Assembly: GCA_964444515.1 (NCBI GenBank)
Contig: CAYUGY010000024.1
Span: 1 to 9,387 of the forward strand
Reading direction: 5' to 3'
Length of the DNA stretch: 9,387 nt
From: JAIXRY01 sp964444515
Lineage (GTDB): Bacteria > Patescibacteriota > Minisyncoccia > Phycocordibacterales > UBA9973
Shown here: positions 1 through 5,667 of the stretch, one piece after another
Position numbering within the stretch: the first letter of the stretch is position 1
Layout of the letters: every line of letters starts with the position of its first letter
The notes under the pieces: generated by a model
What the model saw: only the letters and a program-made list of their open reading frames with translations
What the model was told of the DNA's origin: nothing
The model's database searches: none
Program-made: the position numbers and the translations under genes

Positions 1-2
1 GT

Positions 3-65
3 ATGGATATCAAGAATTTAGAGCAAATGGTATCGTACTTTCAGTCACAGCGGGTGAAAAAATAA
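3..65 (+). CDS. Possible C-terminal tail of an upstream gene (partial)
   Basis: The third frame is open from the window edge to a TAA at 63-65 and reads as a plausible hydrophilic protein tail containing NLEQMVSYFQSQRVKK. An in-frame ATG sits at 3-5, but a 20-residue gene starting there is unlikely; more probably this is the end of a gene beginning left of the window. The family cannot be named from so little. The stop lies 26 bases before the ATG of the next gene, whose promoter would overlap this tail. The second frame is also open here and is the main competing reading. Confidence 0.35.
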   Translation: MDIKNLEQMVSYFQSQRVKK

Positions 66-83
66 AAATTCGTGTGATATACT
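54..83 (+). promoter_or_regulatory. Extended -10 promoter of the DUF3298-like gene
   Basis: TATACT at 78-83 is preceded by TG and one base (75-77), an extended -10 element. GTGAAA at 54-59 is a 4/6 match to a -35 box, with an 18-base spacer. Only 8 bases separate the -10 box from the ATG at 92, so transcription would begin 0-3 bases before the start codon. No ribosome binding site is present. Confidence 0.55.
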
Positions 84-91
84 TTGTGTAT

Positions 92-826
92 ATGAAAAAA
101 CATCTCCCATCTTTTATTGTTGTTATTATTGTTTGTTTGATTGTCATCATTGTTCCGTCAGTTATCAGATACAATCACAATCGATTGAATACATTGACGC
201 AAGTTGATACTGATTTGCACGTCAAAATTCACGCGATTGATGAAATAGGAAAAGAATACAATGCTCATGCAGAGTATCCATTACTTGTTGATGATGAGAA
301 TTGGAATGCACAAATCAGTCAATTTATTACTACAACAATTGCTGATTTCAAAAAAGAAGTACATGACAACAACGAATCACGCAAAGCTACCGCTGGTCCA
401 AATGAAAAAGTCACTCCGGTTATCGGAGACATGACAATTCGTTTCCAAATCGGGCAAATGAATATGACTGCAGTTAGTGTGGTGTTGTTCGTTGATTATT
501 ACGCAGGTGGAGCAAATGGCAATAGTACAATCAAAACATTCAACTATAGCCCACAAACAAAAACATTCCTTACACTCAGTGACATCAAAGGAAAACTCTC
601 ACTCGATGATATCGCCAACAATGTTCGTGAAGAATTGAAAAATCGATTTCCTGATGAAAATGTTGCGTCTATGATCGACGAAGGAACTGCTTCAAAAATG
701 GCGAATTTTGAAAACCTTACCTTCGACGCAAACACGATGACATTCTATTTTGAAAAATACGCTGTGCTTCCAGGGGTATATGGAACTCAGACAGTATCTA
801 TTCCACGATTGTTGGTGCAAAATTAA
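92..826 (+). CDS. Membrane-anchored DUF3298 / RsiV-like domain protein
   Basis: This is a 244-residue protein with one N-terminal membrane helix (about residues 6-26, after MKKHLPS) and an extracytoplasmic body. The middle and C-terminal parts resemble the DUF4163/DUF3298 module of anti-sigma factor RsiV and the deacetylase PdaC. The diagnostic stretch is YYAGGANGNSTIKTFNY followed by a TLSDI motif, and the end (FYFEKYAVLPG through VSIPRL) matches the usual close of DUF3298. There is no deacetylase domain and no cytoplasmic sigma-binding region, so the role is unknown; binding a cell-wall ligand is a guess from the family. The ATG at 92 is preferred over an in-frame GTG at 74 because the promoter -10 box lies between them and MKKHLPS starts a normal membrane anchor. 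Transcription ends at the hairpin at 831-860. Confidence 0.75.
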   Translation: MKKHLPSFIVVIIVCLIVIIVPSVIRYNHNRLNTLTQVDTDLHVKIHAIDEIGKEYNAHAEYPLLVDDENWNAQISQFITTTIADFKKEVHDNNESRKATAGPNEKVTPVIGDMTIRFQIGQMNMTAVSVVLFVDYYAGGANGNSTIKTFNYSPQTKTFLTLSDIKGKLSLDDIANNVREELKNRFPDENVASMIDEGTASKMANFENLTFDANTMTFYFEKYAVLPGVYGTQTVSIPRLLVQN

Positions 827-830
827 AAAT

Positions 831-860
831 AAAAAACCGTAACGAAAGTTACGGTTTTTT
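831..860. terminator. Bidirectional rho-independent terminator
   Basis: A perfect 13-bp stem (831-843 with 848-860) closes on a GAAA loop of GNRA type. The stem starts with six A and ends with six T, so it can terminate in both directions. It lies between two convergent genes, 4 bases after the plus-strand stop and 6 bases beyond the minus-strand stop. Confidence 0.9.
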
Positions 861-866
861 GAATGA

Positions 867-1238
867 TTAAGCTAACCATTCTTTTTTGTCTCTGTTGTAC
901 ACAAAAATGTAAACATCTTCTTTTAAGCAAGACTCTCCAGGATTAAGGAAAATATCAGTGATATAATCATTTGTTATCCCTTTTTTAAATCTTTCTTGGA
1001 CAAAAAATAACATTTTTTCTCCATTGATTTTCTCAGGCATTTCCGGATCGTCTTCGTAAAAAACTAAAAATTCACATTCGGCACGAAAGGCTTCTGCCAG
1101 GCGACTTATTTTAATAAATTGTGCCTCACGTAAACTTTCTAGTGTTTTTTGAGCTTTTCGTAGTTTTTCTACATAAGATTCTTTTTCTTCTGACAAAACA
1201 AGTGTTTCGTTTTCAATTTGGGTGTTTTGGGTACTCAT
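867..1238 (-). CDS. Small protein of unknown family
   Basis: This 123-residue soluble protein is not recognised. Residues about 15-50 are rich in Glu, Lys, Arg and Leu and probably form a helix or short coiled coil (KLRKAQKTLESLREAQ). The C-terminal half has alternating hydrophobic residues and ends in VYIFVYNRDKKEWLA, suggesting a small alpha/beta fold. There is no signal peptide or membrane segment. The ATG at 1238 is the natural start; the nearest GGA is about 18 bases upstream, too far for a ribosome binding site. A weak GATAAT lies 26-31 bases upstream of the ATG. It lies downstream of another small minus gene, with a terminator between them, so it is probably transcribed alone. The gene is likely real because it fills the space between two terminators exactly and the strand opposite has no better reading. 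Confidence 0.65.
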   Translation of the reverse strand: MSTQNTQIENETLVLSEEKESYVEKLRKAQKTLESLREAQFIKISRLAEAFRAECEFLVFYEDDPEMPEKINGEKMLFFVQERFKKGITNDYITDIFLNPGESCLKEDVYIFVYNRDKKEWLA

Positions 1239-1291
1239 TTAGACAAATAGCTTTTCCGTCTACTATTATCCTTTATTTTTTAATTTTAGTC

Positions 1292-1322
1292 AAAAAAAGC
1301 AGTATCATTTATGATACTGCTT
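1292..1322 (-). terminator. Rho-independent terminator, possibly active both ways
   Basis: A perfect 12-bp stem (1297-1308 with 1311-1322) has a TT between the arms, so the innermost pairs must open to form the loop. On the minus strand it is followed by a run of seven T (A run at 1292-1298). It begins 8 bases after the stop of the minus gene ending at 1330. T-rich sequence on the other side would let it work in the plus direction too. Confidence 0.8.
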
Positions 1323-1329
1323 CTATTTT

Positions 1330-1728
1330 TTAACTTCTCCACCAAAATCGGTGAATCACTCTTCTTGTTCTTTTTTCACGCTTTTCTTTTTCGTAAAGAA
1401 TATGACGTTGAGGGGTTTTGTGTCTAGTGATTGCTACAATTTTCGTAACCAGTTCGCCTGTTGGTGTTTTTGGTTGAATTTTGTTGAAGTTTTCAGAAAT
1501 GAATTCTTTTAGTTCGACCAAGGACATGGAAGGTGGGTTTTTCTTGTTGCCATCGAGATATACGATGTAGGTGCATCCGTACGCCTCAAGATCTTCGGCT
1601 GTTGGATCCTCAGCAAGACTTTTGGGTCTTAACTGTTCGTCAATTGAGAGACCTTCTTCTATGTCTGCTCCTACCGGTGTTTCGTCTTCATAATAATTAT
1701 CTCTGAAAACTGCTGAATTTCTATGCAT
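1330..1728 (-). CDS. Small protein of unknown family with basic C terminus
   Basis: From the ATG at 1728 this is 132 residues starting MHRNSAVFRD. A longer reading from a TTG at 1752 adds eight residues, but TTG is a weak start and the added residues overlap the promoter. The N-terminal third is acidic (residues about 10-50). The middle contains YGCTYIVYLDGNKKNPP followed by a helix-like VELKEFISENF. The tail is strongly basic (EKEKREKRTRRVIHRFWWRS), which could bind nucleic acid, but that is only a composition argument. I do not recognise the family. It is divergent from uvrA with 88 bases between the two start codons and is closed by the terminator at 1292-1322. Confidence 0.65.
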   Translation of the reverse strand: MHRNSAVFRDNYYEDETPVGADIEEGLSIDEQLRPKSLAEDPTAEDLEAYGCTYIVYLDGNKKNPPSMSLVELKEFISENFNKIQPKTPTGELVTKIVAITRHKTPQRHILYEKEKREKRTRRVIHRFWWRS

Positions 1729-1753
1729 TTGTAAAAAATAATAAACCGACAAT

Positions 1754-1782
1754 ATTATTACCTATTTTATTATCTATGTCAA
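1754..1782 (-). promoter_or_regulatory. Promoter of the 132-residue minus-strand gene
   Basis: On the minus strand a perfect TTGACA (1782-1777) is followed after 17 bases by AATAAT (1759-1754), a 5/6 match to the -10 consensus. Transcription would start near 1747, giving a leader of about 20 bases without a ribosome binding site. A second candidate, TATTAT nine bases before the ATG at 1728, would give a leaderless transcript and fits the pattern of the other genes. The -35 box overlaps the -35-like bases of the divergent uvrA promoter. Confidence 0.5.
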
Positions 1783-1805
1783 ATTATATTGATTTGTGGT
1801 ACACT
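1776..1805 (+). promoter_or_regulatory. uvrA promoter, extended -10
   Basis: TACACT at 1800-1805 is preceded by TGG (1797-1799), making an extended -10 element. ATGTCA at 1776-1781 is a 4/6 match to a -35 box, with an 18-base spacer. The -10 box ends 11 bases before the uvrA ATG at 1817, predicting a leader of about 5 bases. No LexA-type operator was recognised. Confidence 0.55.
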
Positions 1806-1816
1806 GTAACAATTCT

Positions 1817-4495
1817 ATGGCAAACAAAAAACAAGAAAACAAAGGATTGGATCAAATCATCGTTCGCGGTGCACGAACCCACAATCTGAAGAATATTGAT
1901 GTCGAAATGCCACGCAATAAAATGGTGGTTATTACTGGTATGTCAGGATCTGGTAAGTCTTCACTTGCTTTTGATACGATTTTCGCTGAAGGACAACGTC
2001 GCTATGTTGAGTCTTTGTCTGCCTACGCGCGCCAATTCTTGAATCAAATGCCGAAACCTGATGTTGATGAAATCACTGGTCTTTCTCCTGCTATTTCTAT
2101 CGACCAGAAATCTCGTTCAAACAATCCACGTTCAACAGTGGCAACGATTACTGAAATCTATGACTATCTTCGCGTGCTTTTTGCTCGTGTTGGTCATGCG
2201 CACTGTCCAGAATGTGGTACTGAAATCAAAAAACTTTCAAACGAAGAAATCGTTTCTTTTGTTATTGAAAAAATCAATGCGTATCTAAAAACTCCGGTAT
2301 CAAAACGTGAAGTGATGGGTGTCGCATGGGACGAAACAGAAATCAAAATTTTGTCTCCGCTTGTTCGTGGGCGAAAAGGTGAATACTATCAAATGCTCTA
2401 TGATTTGTTGAACAAAGGTTTTGCAACAATTCGTCTTGATGGTGTCTACAAAAATATTCGTGAAAAAGTTGAACTCAGTAAAAATAAAAAACACACCATC
2501 GATGTATTGGTAGATCAATTCGCCGTACATGAATTCAAAGACGACAAAGAAGCGAGTCGCACACGTCTTGCAGAAGCAGTTGAGCTCGCATTGGTAGAAT
2601 CAAACGGTTTGGTCACCATTTCTTTTGGTGATGGCAAGGAAGAAGTCACTTTGTCTTCTAAATTCTGCTGTCCAGTTGATGGATTTTCATTCCCAGAAAT
2701 TGAACCTCGACTCTTTTCTTTTAACTCACCATACGGTGCATGTCCGACTTGTAACGGTATCGGTAGTAAATATTTTGGTGGCGATGAACCGTGTGATGAT
2801 TGTGGTGGTAAGCGTTTGAGAAAAGAAGCGCTTCATGTCTATCTTGCAAATACAAACAAGCTAACAACTGATAAAAAGAAAAAAGGAGAAAAAGAAAGTA
2901 ATGGATTAAATATTGTAGATATTGCCAATCTTTCAATCGGTGAAGCGGTGGAATTTTTCAAAACCCTCAAACTGACTGCACAAGAAAAAGATATTTCTGT
3001 GCCAGTGGTCAAAGAAATCGAAGCTCGACTTGGATTTATGTTCAATGTCGGTCTTGAATACCTACAACTTTCTCGTAAAGCAAACACACTCTCTGGTGGT
3101 GAAGCTCAGCGTATTCGTCTTGCCTCACAGCTCGGCTCACGTCTCGTTGGTGCGTTGTATGTACTTGATGAACCAACTATCGGACTCCATCAACGCGACA
3201 ATGATCGTTTGATTCAAACATTGCTCGACCTTCGTGATTTAGGAAATACCATCATCGTTGTTGAACATGATGAAGATACGATTTATGCGGCAGACTATAT
3301 TGTCGACATCGGACCAAAAGCTGGTGTGCATGGCGGTAATGTCATCGTTCAAGGATACTTAGATGATCTGCTAACTGCCAAGAAAAATACCAGCGGTTCT
3401 CGTACACTCGCATATCTCCGTGAAGAAACAGTGATTCCAGTTCCAGAAAAACGTCGCGACAAAGAAATGGGTTCTATCAAAATTGCTGGTGGAAAGGTGT
3501 TTAATATTGAAAATATGAATGTCGAAATTCCACTTGGTAAAATGGTGTGTATTACTGGCGTATCAGGTTCTGGAAAATCTTCTTTTATGTACGAGATTCT
3601 TCACAAGAACTTACTTGCTCGACTTGAACGCAAATATCGTTCTGCAAAAACATTTAACTGTACCAATTTCTCTGGCAGTGAATATGTTTCTCGTGTGGTA
3701 ATGATTGACCAAAGTCCAATCGGACGAACTCCGCGCTCAAACGTGGCGACTTACACGGGTGCATTCACTCATATTCGTGACTTATTTGCGACTTCTGAAG
3801 AAGCTCGACTTCGTGGTTGGAAATCTAATCGCTTCTCATTCAACGTCAAAGGTGGGCGTTGTGAAGCTTGTGAAGGAAATGGCGAGATTGCTGTTGAAAT
3901 GCACTTCTTGCCGACGGTATATGTGACTTGTGATGTGTGTACAGGTAAACGTTTCGACAAAGAAACATTGTCTATCAAATATCGTGGTGCAAGCAAGAAA
4001 ATCAAACCGAAAAATATTTATGATGTACTTGAAACAACTGTCGAAGAAGGACTAGAATTCTTTGCTGATATTCCGGCGATTACTGATCGCCTGCAAACAC
4101 TTGCTGATGTTGGACTTGGTTATTTGAAGTTGGGACAAAGTGCGACAACGCTCTCTGGTGGTGAAGCACAACGTGTCAAAGTTTCAAGCGAACTCTATCG
4201 TCCACATGTAGAAAAAACTATTTACTTGCTCGATGAACCAACTGTTGGATTGCACTATGATGATGTGGCGAATTTGCTCGGCGTACTCAATCGTTTGATT
4301 GGAAAAGGGAACACGGTGGTATTGATTGAACACAATTTGGATATTATTAAATGTGCAGACTTCATTGTCGACATTGGACCAGAAGGTGGAACAGGAGGAG
4401 GAAACTTGGTTGCAAAAGGAACACCAGAAGAGGTTGCAAATGTTGCAAAGTCTTATACAGGACACTATTTGAAGAAAGTTTTGAAGAAGAAATAA
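1817..4495 (+). CDS. uvrA: Excinuclease ABC subunit A (UvrA), compact variant
   Basis: UvrA is the damage-recognition ATPase of nucleotide excision repair; as a dimer it loads UvrB onto damaged DNA. The 892-residue protein has two ABC ATPase modules. Module I has Walker A GMSGSGKS at 41-48, signature LSGGEAQRIRLASQL at 425-439 and Walker B LYVLDEPTIGLH at 447-458. Module II has Walker A GVSGSGKS at 581-588, signature LSGGEAQRVKVSSEL at 779-793 and Walker B at 803-813. The second zinc finger is intact (Cys 682, 685, 705, 708). In the first, the expected CxxC pair reads C285-P-V-D288, followed by a normal C309/C312 pair. Between C312 and the next CxxC (326/329) only 13 residues remain, whereas E. 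coli UvrA as I recall it has roughly 110 more. The ATG at 1817 is chosen over a GTG at 1796 because the promoter -10 box lies between them and MANKKQ precedes the conserved IIVRGARTHNLKNI. It is a single-gene unit with its own promoter and terminator. Confidence 0.97.
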   Translation: MANKKQENKGLDQIIVRGARTHNLKNIDVEMPRNKMVVITGMSGSGKSSLAFDTIFAEGQRRYVESLSAYARQFLNQMPKPDVDEITGLSPAISIDQKSRSNNPRSTVATITEIYDYLRVLFARVGHAHCPECGTEIKKLSNEEIVSFVIEKINAYLKTPVSKREVMGVAWDETEIKILSPLVRGRKGEYYQMLYDLLNKGFATIRLDGVYKNIREKVELSKNKKHTIDVLVDQFAVHEFKDDKEASRTRLAEAVELALVESNGLVTISFGDGKEEVTLSSKFCCPVDGFSFPEIEPRLFSFNSPYGACPTCNGIGSKYFGGDEPCDDCGGKRLRKEALHVYLANTNKLTTDKKKKGEKESNGLNIVDIANLSIGEAVEFFKTLKLTAQEKDISVPVVKEIEARLGFMFNVGLEYLQLSRKANTLSGGEAQRIRLASQLGSRLVGALYVLDEPTIGLHQRDNDRLIQTLLDLRDLGNTIIVVEHDEDTIYAADYIVDIGPKAGVHGGNVIVQGYLDDLLTAKKNTSGSRTLAYLREETVIPVPEKRRDKEMGSIKIAGGKVFNIENMNVEIPLGKMVCITGVSGSGKSSFMYEILHKNLLARLERKYRSAKTFNCTNFSGSEYVSRVVMIDQSPIGRTPRSNVATYTGAFTHIRDLFATSEEARLRGWKSNRFSFNVKGGRCEACEGNGEIAVEMHFLPTVYVTCDVCTGKRFDKETLSIKYRGASKKIKPKNIYDVLETTVEEGLEFFADIPAITDRLQTLADVGLGYLKLGQSATTLSGGEAQRVKVSSELYRPHVEKTIYLLDEPTVGLHYDDVANLLGVLNRLIGKGNTVVLIEHNLDIIKCADFIVDIGPEGGTGGGNLVAKGTPEEVANVAKSYTGHYLKKVLKKK

Positions 4496-4496
4496 G

Positions 4497-4523
4497 AAAA
4501 AGCAACTCAATGAGTTGCTTTTT
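4497..4523. terminator. uvrA terminator, shared with the convergent gene
   Basis: A 12-bp stem (4497-4508 with 4512-4523) with a three-base loop follows the uvrA TAA by one base and ends in five T. The opposite strand also ends in five T, so it can serve both directions. The stop codon and last codons of the convergent minus gene lie inside it. Confidence 0.88.
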
Positions 4524-4794
4524 GAATAGTTAAAATTATTGTACTTAAATTATAATTTCCAGTAACTTCTGCATTGCTTATATGATCTAAATCTTCAAGT
4601 TCTTTTTGCCAAAAATTAGCATCAAAAGATTTTTTATTACTCTTTTCTTTTTTGTGTGAAATCTGTAAACAGAATCTTCTGTATTGTTTTTTAGTAAGTA
4701 CTTCAGCTATGCGAAGTTGTATAGATATAGATCGTGTAGACCCTATTTCATAAAAAGAGGTAATCTGATAGATTAATTCAAGTATTTTTTTCAT
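4507..4794 (-). CDS. Small basic protein of unknown family
   Basis: This 95-residue protein begins MKKILELIYQITSFYEIG and has a basic middle (LTKKQYRRFCLQISHKKEK). There is no convincing membrane segment or signal peptide. I do not recognise a family. It uses TGA as stop, and its last codons (QKATH, stop) fall within the uvrA terminator hairpin. No ribosome binding site precedes the ATG at 4794 and no strong -10 box sits at the usual leaderless distance; TATTAT lies about 23 bases upstream of the start. It is downstream of the minus-strand secreted-protein gene, but a terminator separates them. The reading is supported mainly by its fit between neighbouring terminators, so it is less certain than the large genes. 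Confidence 0.55.
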   Translation of the reverse strand: MKKILELIYQITSFYEIGSTRSISIQLRIAEVLTKKQYRRFCLQISHKKEKSNKKSFDANFWQKELEDLDHISNAEVTGNYNLSTIILTIQKATH

Positions 4795-4847
4795 TTTAAT
4801 TTAGTTGAATCCGAAACGATAATACTATTGTGATAATAATTAGTCAA

Positions 4848-4876
4848 ATAAAAAAGCGGAGAAAAATATTCTCCGC
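4848..4876 (-). terminator. Rho-independent terminator of the secreted-protein gene
   Basis: A GC-rich 8-bp stem (4856-4863 with 4869-4876, GCGGAGAA paired with TTCTCCGC) has a five-base loop. On the minus strand it is followed by six T and more AT-rich sequence. It lies about 25 bases after the TAG stop at 4901. Confidence 0.85.
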
Positions 4877-4900
4877 CCAATACCATGTACCTTTTTCAAG

Positions 4901-5605
4901 CTATTCTTTGATGTTTATCGAGTAGCCAAGCAAGGTCGCCAATTCTTTTGCTTTCTCATCCACAAAAAGAGCCACTTCTTGTTCTTCTGTTTTAGAAAAA
5001 TATCCTTTAGAGCAGAGATTAATCATTTGATTTTCAGTATACTCAGTCACTTCTCTACAAACAGTAATAACCTTTCTAATATTAGATGAGTCGTACCGAG
5101 GGAATATCGTCATCGTGTATGATTCCGTCATACCTGCTGCAACTTTTTTTTCAACAGTCTTTTTGCTTGATGGATATTTTTCCATATAAGCTGTAAGAAG
5201 TTTTTGGATTTCAATCATTTGTTCCCGGGCATATGCTGCGTACATTAACTCTACTGGAACTTGAACAGAGTCAGTAACTGTCGGATACGGTGATTTAATT
5301 TTTGTGATACATTCACCGATTGGGATTTTTCTAATTTTTAAAAAATTAGATATTGTCAACACAACAACATCTTGGATTTCATCTACAAAAATTTTTCGTT
5401 GTTCTTTTTCTTGTAGATATATTTTTTGTACTTCATTCTCGAGATTTATATGATTTGAATCAGCCACTCTCATCCATTCTTCATAATACTTCGCTTCTTC
5501 AATAGAATCTTTTTGTTGTTTTGTAAGTTGATTGTTTTTGTGTTTTTGAGCAGACACAGATACTGCTATTGCTAAGAAGCAAAGTAAGATAAAATGTTTT
5601 TTCAT
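4901..5605 (-). CDS. Secreted protein of unknown function with type I signal peptide
   Basis: This 234-residue protein has a textbook signal peptide: MKKH, a hydrophobic core FILLCFLAIAV, and a likely cleavage after VSVSA, leaving Gln as first mature residue. The cysteine in the core (ILLC) does not fit a lipobox, so a lipoprotein is unlikely. The mature part is hydrophilic and mostly helical, rich in Lys and Glu, with charged stretches (LTKQQKDSIEEAKYYEEW, EVQKIYLQEKEQRKIF) suggesting coiled coil, and three cysteines (GEC, TVC, NLC). No catalytic motif was recognised. The AQ junction followed by a KHKNN-type stretch resembles exported proteins of Bacteroidota, which may hint at transfer but may be chance. 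It is divergent from uvrC with 62 bases between start codons. Stop is TAG, unlike the TAA of most neighbours. Confidence 0.8.
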   Translation of the reverse strand: MKKHFILLCFLAIAVSVSAQKHKNNQLTKQQKDSIEEAKYYEEWMRVADSNHINLENEVQKIYLQEKEQRKIFVDEIQDVVVLTISNFLKIRKIPIGECITKIKSPYPTVTDSVQVPVELMYAAYAREQMIEIQKLLTAYMEKYPSSKKTVEKKVAAGMTESYTMTIFPRYDSSNIRKVITVCREVTEYTENQMINLCSKGYFSKTEEQEVALFVDEKAKELATLLGYSINIKE

Positions 5606-5611
5606 CGTTGT

Positions 5612-5617
5612 AATATA
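5612..5617 (-). promoter_or_regulatory. -10 box of the secreted-protein gene
   Basis: On the minus strand TATATT (5617-5612) lies six bases before the ATG at 5605. At standard spacing transcription would begin at the A of the start codon. No clear -35 box or ribosome binding site is visible, so this is tentative. Confidence 0.35.
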
Positions 5618-5649
5618 TTTATTTGTGAGAGTGTTCTTTGTTCCAAAAA

Positions 5650-5655
5650 TATGCT
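5650..5655 (+). promoter_or_regulatory. uvrC -10 box
   Basis: TATGCT lies 12 bases before the ATG at 5668, predicting a leader of about 6 bases. It lacks the TG extension seen in three other promoters of this window, and no good -35 box is present at the right distance. Confidence 0.4.
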
Positions 5656-5667
5656 ACCATCTATATT

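Noticed and set aside
2..91. In-frame open stretch upstream of the DUF3298-like gene that could extend it to the window edge
   Set aside because: There is no start codon before the GTG at 74, the extension would put the membrane anchor in the middle of a chain, and a promoter-like box lies just before the ATG at 92.
1121..1333. 70-residue plus-strand open frame
   Set aside because: It lies opposite the 123-residue minus gene and runs through a terminator hairpin; its Phe-rich composition is what the reverse of a Lys/Glu-rich gene gives.
4901..5605. Lipoprotein reading of the secreted protein because of a cysteine near residue 9
   Set aside because: The residues before it (ILL) do not form a lipobox, and a good signal peptidase I site follows.
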